Shown: positions 1 to 5,756 of the stretch, one piece after another
Numbering within the stretch: position 1 is the stretch's first letter
Layout: the number at the start of each line of letters is the position of its first letter
Assembly (NCBI GenBank): GCA_003158835.1
Contig: PMLI01000512.1
Location: 1-9,187, forward strand
DNA from: Acidimicrobiaceae bacterium
GTDB taxonomy: Bacteria > Actinomycetota > Acidimicrobiia > Acidimicrobiales > Palsa-688
Length of the DNA stretch: 9,187 nt
Reading direction: 5' to 3'
Translations under genes and position numbers: made by a program
The notes under the pieces: generated by a model
Told to the model about the DNA's origin: nothing
The model's database searches: none
The model's input: the letters and a program-made list of their open reading frames with translations, nothing else

Positions 1-2
1 TG

Positions 3-86
3 ATCGTGCTGACGGCGCTGGTGGTGGTGGAATTGGAGCCGTTCGCCCCGGCGGCGCCGAAACCGGACGCGGCGGCGGAAAAGTAG
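3..86 (+). CDS. C-terminal end of a hypothetical protein (5' end outside window)
   Basis: An open frame enters from the left edge and stops at TAG (84-86), giving IVLTALVVVELEPFAPAAPKPDAAAEK. The first residues are hydrophobic (IVLTALVVV), and the tail is rich in alanine, proline and charged residues. This pattern fits the end of a last membrane helix followed by a short soluble tail. The codon choice is GC-rich like its neighbours. It converges with rdgB on the other strand. I do not recognise the family, and 27 residues are too few to assign a function; the membrane reading is an inference. Confidence 0.5.
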   Translation: MVLTALVVVELEPFAPAAPKPDAAAEK

Positions 87-166
87 AAGGCGGTTGCCTT
101 CGAGTGCTCTATGAGCGCCAGAGGCCGTCCGAAAAAACGGCTCAACCGGGATTCTGCAGGAAATTC

Positions 167-224
167 GTAGGGGCGCGAACTTGTCGCGCCCTCCGAAATG
201 GGCGCAGCAAGTCTGCGCCCCTAC
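167..224. repeat. Double-hairpin inverted repeat in convergent intergenic region
   Basis: Two 7-bp perfect hairpins lie side by side. The first has stem GGGCGCG/CGCGCCC (171-177 with 185-191) and loop AACTTGT. The second has stem GGGCGCA/TGCGCCC (200-206 with 214-220) and loop GCAAGTC. The outer ends GTAG (167-170) and CTAC (221-224) are complementary, so the whole 58 bp is also one imperfect inverted repeat (21 of 25 arm positions match). Five loop bases, ACTTG and CAAGT, are complementary to each other. It resembles dispersed GTAGGGGC-type REP/MITE-like repeats of other genomes. It lies between two convergent genes and could also act as a bidirectional transcription stop, although no U-tract is present. 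Confidence 0.6.
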
Positions 225-284
225 CGTTCTTTCCAGACTTTTCGGGCAGTTTCGAGGAGCCTGCAGCCAACGTCCGACAGGTTC

Positions 285-890
285 CTACCTCTGGTCGCGC
301 AGCCAGCCTGCCAGCCGGGCCCAGGCAAGGCCGCGATGGCTGATCCGGTTCTTTTCCGTTTCGGCCAGCTCGGAAAAGCTCTGTGCATAGCCGTTGGGCA
401 CGAAGACGGGGTCGTAGCCAAAGCCGCCGCGCCCGCGGCGTTCGCCGGCTATCCAACCCTCCACTGTCCCCTCGGCACTGGCCTCCCGGCCGTCGGGCCA
501 CATGGCAACCGCCACCGTGACAAACCGGGCCCGGCGTTGCTCCGGGCCCACTCTGGGCCCGAGCTCGGCCAGCAGCTTGTCGACGTTGGCCTCCTCGTTC
601 GAGGGCTCGCCCGCGTAGCGCGCCGAACGCACGCCCGGCGCGCCGGCCAGCGCCTCCACTTCGATGCCGGTGTCCTCGGCAATGGCCGGCAGGCCCGTCG
701 CCTCGACCAGAGCCCGGGCTTTGAGGCGGGCGTTACCAAGAAAGGTGTCCTCTGTCTCCTCGATCTCCCCCACCCCCGGCGGCCGGTCGACCAGCTCGGT
801 CCCGGGGTCACAGACGGCGAAGATCTCCCGTATCTCGCGCGCCTTGTTGGGGTTGGTCGTGGCAAGCACGAAGGTGCCCGTCTCAGCCAC
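285..890 (-). CDS. rdgB: RdgB/HAM1-family dITP/XTP pyrophosphatase
   Basis: Hydrolyses non-canonical purine nucleoside triphosphates (ITP, dITP, XTP) to monophosphates and pyrophosphate in the cytoplasm, keeping deaminated purines out of DNA and RNA. The product is 201 aa, normal for the family. Seen motifs: nucleotide-binding N-terminus VLATTNPNK (8-16), NARLKA (53-58), catalytic-site segment EDTGIEVEALAGAPGVRSARYAG (72-94, acidic EDTG where many members have DDSG), GRGGFGYDPVF (153-163), and C-terminal SELAETEKNRISHRG (173-187). The GTG start at 888-890 was chosen because family homology begins a few residues later and GAGG lies 11 nt upstream; a longer frame back to 1058 only shadows rph. 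Its first 8 bases overlap the end of rph, suggesting translational coupling at the end of the operon. Confidence 0.93.
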   Translation of the reverse strand: MAETGTFVLATTNPNKAREIREIFAVCDPGTELVDRPPGVGEIEETEDTFLGNARLKARALVEATGLPAIAEDTGIEVEALAGAPGVRSARYAGEPSNEEANVDKLLAELGPRVGPEQRRARFVTVAVAMWPDGREASAEGTVEGWIAGERRGRGGFGYDPVFVPNGYAQSFSELAETEKNRISHRGLAWARLAGWLRDQR

Positions 891-1659
891 GGATAGGCGA
901 TCCTCGTGGGTCCCGCTCAGGGGGCGGTGTGGCGACGACCTCCGACTGGGCGACGAGCAGGCGGGAGATGCCGCTTTCGGCCAAGGCGAGCATGACGTCG
1001 AGCTCCTCTCGGGAGAAGGGGGCGCCCTCCGCCGTCCCCTGCACCTCGACCAGGCCACGTGCGCCCGTCATGACTACGTTCATGTCCACCTCTGCTCCAG
1101 CATCCTCTACGTAGGCGAGGTCAAGCATGGGAGTACCCCCGACGACGCCCACCGACACCGCCGCACAACCCACGCGCACCGGATGCGCAGAAATGCGGCC
1201 GGCCGCCACCATGCGGGTGCAGGCGTCGTGCAGGGCCACCCATGCGCCCACGATGCTCGCCGTACGGGTGCCTCCGTCGGCCTGGAGGACATCGCAGTCC
1301 AGGGTGACCTGGTGCTCGACCAGGACCGTGAGATCCGTCACGGCCCTCAGGCTGCGGCCGATGAGCCGCTGGATCTCCTGCGTACGGCCGGACTGGCGCC
1401 CTCGGGCCGCCTCTCTCTCGACCCTGTCGGGAGACGAGCCCGGGAGCATCGAGTACTCGGCTGTGACCCAACCCTTCCCGGTCCCTCGCAGCCACCGGGG
1501 AGGCTCTTCGGAAAAAGAGGCCGTGCACAGGACGGTGGTCCTCCCCATCCGGACCAGCACCGAACCCGGGGCAAACTTGGTGAAATCCCGCTGCAGCTCG
1601 ACGGGGCGGAGCTCGTCAGGCCGGCGGCCGTCCGCCCGCACCGGTGACGGCACCTTCAT
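883..1659 (-). CDS. rph: Ribonuclease PH
   Basis: Phosphorolytic 3'-5' exoribonuclease that trims tRNA precursors and other RNAs with inorganic phosphate, releasing nucleoside diphosphates. The product is 258 aa, typical length. Seen motifs: RADGRRPDELRPV (8-20), GSVLVRMGRTTVLCTAS (32-48), GWVTAEYSMLP (63-73), the phosphate-binding GRQSGRTQEIQRLIGRSLRA (87-106), DCDVLQADGGTRTASI (121-136), and DLAYVEDAGAEVDMNVVMTG (180-199) with the conserved acidic residues D186 and D192. The ATG at 1657-1659 overlaps the stop of the upstream MBL gene as ATGA, a typical re-initiation arrangement. An in-frame ATG at 1668 would add MGD and is an equally possible start, since GGAG lies only 2 nt before the chosen ATG. 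The 3' end overlaps rdgB, the same partner as in mycobacteria (Rv1340-Rv1341). Confidence 0.95.
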   Translation of the reverse strand: MKVPSPVRADGRRPDELRPVELQRDFTKFAPGSVLVRMGRTTVLCTASFSEEPPRWLRGTGKGWVTAEYSMLPGSSPDRVEREAARGRQSGRTQEIQRLIGRSLRAVTDLTVLVEHQVTLDCDVLQADGGTRTASIVGAWVALHDACTRMVAAGRISAHPVRVGCAAVSVGVVGGTPMLDLAYVEDAGAEVDMNVVMTGARGLVEVQGTAEGAPFSREELDVMLALAESGISRLLVAQSEVVATPPPERDPRGSPIRG

Positions 1660-2390
1660 ATCTCCCATGTCTTGCCCACTTCCGCCACCTCGACCGGGCC
1701 GCCAAACGCCGCCTCGGCCTCGGCCCGCGCCAGTTCGCGGTCCCGGCCCGGGCTGAAATGGGTGACCAGGAGCCGCTCGGCGCCGGCCGCAGCTGCCGCG
1801 GCCCCCGCCTGGCGGGCGCTCAGGTGCTGCAGGGACCCTTCCGCCTCGGTGGTCAAAGATGCCTCTACCAGAGCCACGGTGAGGCCCGCGCCCAAGCTGC
1901 TGAACGCCCAGCCGGCGCCGGTATCGGCTGAATAGCCGAGCGCCCTGGTCCCGACTTGCACCCGTGCCGCCAGGGTCTCGACCGGGTGGTCGGTCACCGA
2001 CCACGGCCAGCGAGCCGGTCCGAGCTCGGCCCTTTCGCCGTCGCCGATCACCCGCCAGTCGAAGGTACCGTCCGGCTTTTCGCCGCTCATCAGCTCCCGC
2101 AAACCTTGGGGGGCGTAGACCGGGACGCCTTTACGGCCGAAGAAGTAGCGCATGGCCACGTACAGGCCCTCCAGGTCGCTCCAATGGTCCGGGTGGGCGT
2201 GGCTGACCACGACGGCATCGAGGTCGTCCAGGCCTATGTGCAACTGCAAGTTGGCCATCGTCCCGGGGCCGGCGTCGAGCCATGTGGTGAAGCCTCCGTA
2301 GCGCAGCAGGTAGCCGCTGCAGACGCCGCCCGGCGCCGGGTAACTCCCGTCGGTGCCGAGCACCGTAAGCGAGAAGCCTCCGTCAGCCAC
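1656..2390 (-). CDS. MBL-fold metallohydrolase, Rv1339-like (probable cyclic-nucleotide phosphodiesterase)
   Basis: A 244-aa single-domain metallo-beta-lactamase-fold hydrolase. The metal site is complete to the eye: H64, H66, D68, H69 (HAHPDH), H135 (TDHPVE), D156 (YSADTG) and H211 (VTHFSPG). The N-terminal LGTDGSYPAPGGVCSGYLL resembles the RNase Z/phosphodiesterase-type branch of the superfamily. Its place between murI and rph is that of M. tuberculosis Rv1339, reported as an atypical class II cAMP phosphodiesterase; that role is carried over here by family and synteny and is not proven by the sequence. Another phosphodiesterase or RNase Z-like activity remains possible. The start is GTG at 2388-2390 with GAGG 9 nt upstream. 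It begins 39 bp after murI ends, and its stop overlaps the rph start by 4 bp. Confidence 0.85.
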   Translation of the reverse strand: MADGGFSLTVLGTDGSYPAPGGVCSGYLLRYGGFTTWLDAGPGTMANLQLHIGLDDLDAVVVSHAHPDHWSDLEGLYVAMRYFFGRKGVPVYAPQGLRELMSGEKPDGTFDWRVIGDGERAELGPARWPWSVTDHPVETLAARVQVGTRALGYSADTGAGWAFSSLGAGLTVALVEASLTTEAEGSLQHLSARQAGAAAAAAGAERLLVTHFSPGRDRELARAEAEAAFGGPVEVAEVGKTWEI

Positions 2391-2429
2391 GTGGGGCCGC
2401 CTCGAGATGGTGGACCGGGAACGCTTCGT

Positions 2430-3275
2430 TCATGGCATCTCTCCTCTGCAGATAACGGGCGGCTCCCAGTGCTCGGCCTGGTCGAGCTCGGGGCCGAACA
2501 AGTGGTGGCCCAAACGTACAAAGGCGCCAGCCTCGCCGGAGGAGATCCACCGCTGCGAGCCCGCGGAAGCGGTGCGCCGGCCCAGGCCCGCCTCAGAAAG
2601 AATGCCCCGGACCTCGAACGCTGTCTCATCTGCCGAACTGACCAGTACGACGCCGGGCCCCATCACCTCACCTATAATTCGTGCCAGGTAAGGGTAATGG
2701 GTGCAGCCGAGCAGGAGCGAATCCACGCCGGCCTCCCGCACCGGGGCCAACAAACGTTCTACCAGCACAAGAGCTCCGTCGCCCTGGGTCTCGCCGCGTT
2801 CGACCAGTTCCACCAGGCCCGGGCATGCCGCACACGTCAGAGTAACCGGGCGACCGGAGAGAGTGAGTGACCGGCGCGCCTCGACTGCTCGCTGGTAGGC
2901 ACCCGACCCGATGGTGCCAACCGTGCCGATCACCCCGACACGGCCCGTCTCGGTGACCGAGAGCAGCGCCCTGACGCCGGGGTCGATAACCCCGACGAGG
3001 GGCACGTCGAACCGGTACCGCAGGCCTTCGAGAGCTGCGGCCGTGGCCGTGTTGCACGCCACCACGACCAGCTTGACGCCCTCTTCCTCCACCATTTCGC
3101 GGGTGATCTGCGAGGCGAAGGCCCGCACCTCGTCCAGGCTCCTGGGGCCGTAGGGAAAGCGAGCCGTGTCACCGACGTAAACGAGGTCCTCGCCGGGCAG
3201 GAGGTCGATGAGCGCCCGGGCCACGGTGAGCCCGCCCAAGCCGCTGTCGAACATGCCTATGGGCCGGTCGTCCAC
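2430..3275 (-). CDS. murI: Glutamate racemase
   Basis: Interconverts L- and D-glutamate without cofactor to supply D-Glu for peptidoglycan. The product is 281 aa, near the usual 260-280. Both catalytic cysteines are present: C74 in VVACNTATA and C191 in LLGCTHYP, with H193. Also present are the N-terminal GMFDSGLGGLTVARAL (D10, S11), the substrate-site VYVGDTARFPYGPRS (32-46) and GVIGTVGTI (114-122). The start is GTG at 3273-3275; an internal ATG seven codons later (3254) is less likely because it would remove part of the first strand. No useful Shine-Dalgarno is seen (GGGAA abuts the GTG), but TAGGCT lies 9 nt upstream on the coding strand and could be the -10 of a near-leaderless transcript. 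It is separated from cysM by 116 bp, so it may have its own promoter within the larger cluster. Confidence 0.95.
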   Translation of the reverse strand: MDDRPIGMFDSGLGGLTVARALIDLLPGEDLVYVGDTARFPYGPRSLDEVRAFASQITREMVEEEGVKLVVVACNTATAAALEGLRYRFDVPLVGVIDPGVRALLSVTETGRVGVIGTVGTIGSGAYQRAVEARRSLTLSGRPVTLTCAACPGLVELVERGETQGDGALVLVERLLAPVREAGVDSLLLGCTHYPYLARIIGEVMGPGVVLVSSADETAFEVRGILSEAGLGRRTASAGSQRWISSGEAGAFVRLGHHLFGPELDQAEHWEPPVICRGEMP

Positions 3276-3319
3276 TTCCCGGCGAGCCTATCCGGGCGGG
3301 CCTTCCGGCTCCGGCTACG

Positions 3320-3345
3320 GCCGGGACGGCCTGCCCCGTCCCGGC
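3320..3345. other. Perfect 10-bp GC-rich hairpin between cysM and murI
   Basis: GCCGGGACGG (3320-3329) and CCGTCCCGGC (3336-3345) are perfect complements around a 6-base loop. No T-run follows on either strand, so it is not a classical intrinsic terminator. In the minus-strand transcript it lies 55 bp after the cysM stop and 45 bp before the murI start. It could attenuate read-through or stabilise the 3' end of upstream mRNA. Confidence 0.5.
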
Positions 3346-3370
3346 GCCCGCGCCGTTAGGTGGCCGGGCC

Positions 3371-3391
3371 GTTAGTTGGTTAGTTGGTTAG
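3371..3391. repeat. Short tandem repeat GTTAGTTG, 2.6 copies
   Basis: Two full 8-bp GTTAGTTG units and a partial GTTAG run directly up to the cysM stop codon (3392-3394) on the plus strand. The run is AT-richer than its surroundings. It is most likely a replication-slippage microsatellite; no function is evident. Confidence 0.7.
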
Positions 3392-4339
3392 TCAGAAGTA
3401 CAGCTCGTGGCGGGCACGCTCTACGACGTCATCGAGGTCGCCGGACCACACGTCGGTGGACAAGTACTTCCATCCTCCGTCGGGGGAAACCGTCACGATC
3501 GTCCCCGCGTCTATCTCCAAGGCGCACCGGGCCACGCCGGCCATGGCCGCTCCCGTGGAGAGCCCTGCGAACACCCCCGCCCCCGCTAAGCGCCGGGCCC
3601 ACTCGATGCTCTCCCGGGGGCCGACGACACGGCTGCGGTCAAGCAGGCAGTAGCCGTCGTTGTCGGTGAACACGGGCGGGATGAAGCCTTCGTCCAAGTT
3701 TTTCAGGCCTTCGACCGTCTCGCCGGCGGGCGGCTGGACAGCCCATACCTGGACGGACGGGTTACGTTCCTTGAGGAAACGGCCCACCCCGATGATCGTG
3801 CCGGCCGTGCCCAGGCCGGCCACGAAGTGGGAGACCTCGGGGCAATCCCGCCAGATCTCCGGGCCCGTGCCCTCGTAGTGAGCTCTCGGGTTGGCCGGGT
3901 TGCCGTACTGGAACGAGAACCACCAGTCCGGGTGCTGCCCGGCCAAGGCCTGCGCCCGGCGCATGGCCCCGTTGGAACCCTCGGCCGCGGGCGACACGAT
4001 GATCTCGGCCCCAAAGGCACGCAACAGCTTGGTGCGCTCGATCGAGACGTTCTCAGGCACCACGGCGGTAAACGGGTAGCCCTTGAGCTTGGCGATCATG
4101 GCCAGGCCCGCGGCCGTATTGCCGGACGAGGACTCCACGATGCGCTGCCCCGGAAGGAGGCTGCCGTTTTTCTCAGCCTCTTCGATCATCGACTTGGCGG
4201 CCCGGTCCTTCACCGAGCCGGCCGGGTTCAGGCCCTCCAGCTTTATCAGCACCTGGACCCGGGGGTTGGGGCTGAGCTCACTTATGTCGACGAGCGGCGT
4301 GTTGCCAATAGTGTCCAGCACGCTGTCGTACCGACCCAC
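3392..4339 (-). CDS. cysM: Cysteine synthase CysM, CysO-thiocarboxylate dependent type
   Basis: PLP-dependent beta-replacement enzyme. In mycobacteria CysM uses O-phosphoserine and the thiocarboxylated carrier CysO to form a CysO-cysteine adduct, giving a sulfide-independent route to cysteine. The product is 315 aa. Seen: IGNTPLV (11-17), the PLP lysine K44 in NPAGSVKDRAA, substrate loop SSGNTAAGLA (71-80), PLP-phosphate loop GLGTAGT (175-181), YQYGNPAN-like FQYGNPAN (143-150), and the CysM-style segments NLDEGFIPPVF (214-224) and C-terminal GGWKYLST (289-296). The start is GTG at 4337-4339, three bases after the cysO stop, with a good Shine-Dalgarno (GGAGG, 7-nt spacer) inside the end of cysO. 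Adjacent cysO and mec make the CysO-dependent role much more likely than a generic sulfide-using cysteine synthase or cystathionine synthase. Confidence 0.93.
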   Translation of the reverse strand: MGRYDSVLDTIGNTPLVDISELSPNPRVQVLIKLEGLNPAGSVKDRAAKSMIEEAEKNGSLLPGQRIVESSSGNTAAGLAMIAKLKGYPFTAVVPENVSIERTKLLRAFGAEIIVSPAAEGSNGAMRRAQALAGQHPDWWFSFQYGNPANPRAHYEGTGPEIWRDCPEVSHFVAGLGTAGTIIGVGRFLKERNPSVQVWAVQPPAGETVEGLKNLDEGFIPPVFTDNDGYCLLDRSRVVGPRESIEWARRLAGAGVFAGLSTGAAMAGVARCALEIDAGTIVTVSPDGGWKYLSTDVWSGDLDDVVERARHELYF

Positions 4340-4342
4340 TTT

Positions 4343-4618
4343 TTAGCCTCCCGCGACGGCCGGCATCAGGGTCAGGGTATCGGCGTCACCCACCTTGGCC
4401 TCGAGCTTGCCCAGGTAGCGCACGTCGTCGTCGTTGACGAACACGTTCAGGTGCCGGTGCATGTCCCCCTCGGGAGTCAGCAAGGAGGGCCGCAAGCCCG
4501 GGTACCGGCGCACGAGGTCGTCGAAAACGGCCCGGACGGTCGCCCCCTCGGCGTTCACCGACGCCTCCCCCGAGGCAATGGGGCGCAAGATGTTTGGCAA
4601 GCGCACTACAACAGGCAC
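4343..4618 (-). CDS. cysO: CysO-type sulfur carrier (MoaD/ThiS ubiquitin-like fold)
   Basis: Small beta-grasp sulfur carrier of 91 aa ending in AVAGG. The bare C-terminal diglycine is the site that becomes a thiocarboxylate and then carries the nascent cysteine made by CysM. The sequence aligns by eye along its length with mycobacterial CysO (about 93 aa): VVVRLPNILRP at the N-terminus, HRHLNVFVNDDDVRYLG (54-70), and TLTLMPAVAGG at the end. The GTG at 4616-4618 was chosen because it matches the family's first strand and has GGGAG 5 nt upstream. An ATG at 4684 would add 22 residues with no family match and no good ribosome site. It lies between mec and cysM, three bases from the latter, so the three are probably co-translated. 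The activating enzyme (MoeZ-type) is not in this window. Confidence 0.93.
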   Translation of the reverse strand: MPVVVRLPNILRPIASGEASVNAEGATVRAVFDDLVRRYPGLRPSLLTPEGDMHRHLNVFVNDDDVRYLGKLEAKVGDADTLTLMPAVAGG

Positions 4619-4691
4619 GGCATCTCCCAACTGGTCCAGGTGGCTCGGGACAAACCCGACTTTTCCAGTCACCATTGTAGGCATTCCGCGG

Positions 4692-5108
4692 TCAAGCCGG
4701 CAGGACGACCAGTTCCTCTTTCACGACGCCGTTGACGATCCGGTAGCTACGCACCACCGGCTCGAGGTCGCTCAACGATACGAGCACGTAGTGCCAGCCG
4801 GGGTCCGGCGCCTGAGCCACGTCGGTAGGCGAGGGGTAGGCGGGCGTGTGAGTGTGCGAGTGCCAGGCACCGATGAGGCTCAGTCCGGCCGCCTCGGCCG
4901 CCCGGTCGGCCCGCAAGAGGTCCCGGGGCTCGACGATGTAGAGGCGGGCGGACCGGGCGGCGGTGAGGGCCGGGAAGATGTCACAGACCTCCTCTCCCCG
5001 GCCCGCCTCGTCTGCCCGGCCCGCCAGCAGCCCGCAACCCTCCAGAGGAAGGCAGTCGAGGCAATGCGCCACCATTTTGTCCCAGAGATGTCCCGGCACC
5101 ATCAACAC
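4692..5108 (-). CDS. mec: JAMM/MPN+ zinc metallopeptidase Mec (CysO-cysteine peptidase)
   Basis: Releases cysteine from the C-terminus of the CysO-cysteine adduct, regenerating CysO. The product is 138 aa. The JAMM motif is complete: E23 (PLEGCGLLAG), H83 and H85 (AWHSHTHT), then exactly seven residues to S93 and D96 (YPSPTD), fitting HxHx7SxxD. WHYVLVSLSDLEPVVRSYRIVNG (105-127) matches mycobacterial Rv1334 closely. The start is given as GTG 5106-5108; ATG 5100-5102, two codons later, is an alternative. No Shine-Dalgarno is visible. Instead, TAGCTT on the coding strand ends 7 nt before the GTG, which suggests leaderless transcription. It is the first gene of the minus-strand cluster, divergent from smpB across 26 bp. 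Confidence 0.93.
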   Translation of the reverse strand: MLMVPGHLWDKMVAHCLDCLPLEGCGLLAGRADEAGRGEEVCDIFPALTAARSARLYIVEPRDLLRADRAAEAAGLSLIGAWHSHTHTPAYPSPTDVAQAPDPGWHYVLVSLSDLEPVVRSYRIVNGVVKEELVVLPA

Positions 5109-5115
5109 GCAGACG

Positions 5116-5125
5116 AAGCTACCCT
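5116..5125. promoter_or_regulatory. Candidate overlapping divergent -10 elements for mec and smpB
   Basis: On the minus strand TAGCTT (5121 to 5116) lies 7 nt before the mec GTG. On the plus strand TACCCT (5120-5125) lies 9 nt before the smpB ATG. Both fit the TANNNT -10 pattern and share the TA at 5120-5121. The genes are only 26 bp apart and neither has a Shine-Dalgarno, so start sites at or just before the start codons would be expected. Clear -35 elements are not visible. This is an inference from spacing and pattern only. Confidence 0.35.
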
Positions 5126-5134
5126 GATGGCCCT

Positions 5135-5632
5135 ATGACTGCTAAGGCTGCCGCGGCCCGGGGGTTGGTAGCCCAGAACCGCCGCGCCCGCCACGACTAC
5201 GACATCCTCGAGACTTATGAGGCCGGGATCGTCCTGGTGGGCAGCGAGGTCAAGTCGTTCAGGGAGGGAAGAGTGCAGCTCCGGGACGCTTTCGCCCGTC
5301 CTGAGGACGGCGACGTCTGGGTCCACGGGATGCACGTGTCGCCGTACGGGTACGCCACCTCCTTCGGCATGTTCGACCCGGACCGGCCCCGCAAGCTCCT
5401 CCTGCACCGCCGTGAGATAGACGAGCTGACCCGCAAGACCCGGCAGGGACCGCTCACCCTGGTGCCATTGTCGGCCTACTTCAAGGACGGCCGCGCCAAG
5501 ATCGAGCTGGCCCTGGCCCGGGGCCGCCGCGAGTACGACAAGCGCCGGGCCATCGCCGACCGGGACGCCCAGATGGAGGCGAAGCGGGAGATCGGCGCAC
5601 GCCGGCTGCGGGAGTCGGCCCGGAGGGCTTAA
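5135..5632 (+). CDS. smpB: SsrA-binding protein SmpB
   Basis: Binds the tRNA-like domain of tmRNA and delivers it to stalled ribosomes, mimicking the codon-anticodon part of tRNA in the A site. The product is 165 aa, standard length. Seen: RRARHDYDILETYEAGIVL (16-34), GSEVKSFREGRVQLRDAF (36-53), HGMHVSPY (64-71), RKLLLHRREI (86-95), LVPLSAYFKDGRAKIELALARG (109-130), followed by REYDKR (132-137) and a basic C-terminal tail (138-165) that enters the mRNA channel in known structures. The ATG at 5135 is the natural start. No Shine-Dalgarno precedes it, but a TACCCT -10-like hexamer lies 9 nt upstream, suggesting a very short leader. Its RNA partner ssrA is encoded 1.4 kb downstream on the same strand. 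Confidence 0.97.
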   Translation: MTAKAAAARGLVAQNRRARHDYDILETYEAGIVLVGSEVKSFREGRVQLRDAFARPEDGDVWVHGMHVSPYGYATSFGMFDPDRPRKLLLHRREIDELTRKTRQGPLTLVPLSAYFKDGRAKIELALARGRREYDKRRAIADRDAQMEAKREIGARRLRESARRA

Positions 5633-5633
5633 A

Positions 5634-5660
5634 CTTGTACCTCTTCTTGTACCTCTTCTT
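5634..5660. repeat. 12-bp tandem duplication after smpB
   Basis: CTTGTACCTCTT is present twice in a row (5634-5645 and 5646-5657), followed by a partial CTT. It begins two bases after the smpB stop codon. The plus strand is pyrimidine-rich here. Each copy carries a TTGTAC hexamer, and TAATAC follows at 5660-5665; from the first TTGTAC the spacer is 19 bp, a long but possible -35/-10 spacing for the next gene. I regard slippage as the simpler explanation. Confidence 0.6.
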
Positions 5661-5756
5661 AATACGGACGTTTCAGCTCCGGCACAGCAAACACTGAGGG
5701 AAGGCGAGTAGTACGGGAAGCGTTAACGTGCGTCTAGTGCCTTGAAGGAGACAGGA

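Noticed and set aside
664..1647. Long plus-strand open frame opposite rph and rdgB
   Set aside because: It lies antisense to two well-recognised genes, its composition is Arg/Pro-rich, and no family motif is seen. High-GC DNA commonly gives such frames.
4619..4684. N-terminal extension of CysO to ATG 4684
   Set aside because: The 22 extra residues match nothing in the family, and the GTG at 4618 has a good Shine-Dalgarno and the expected length.
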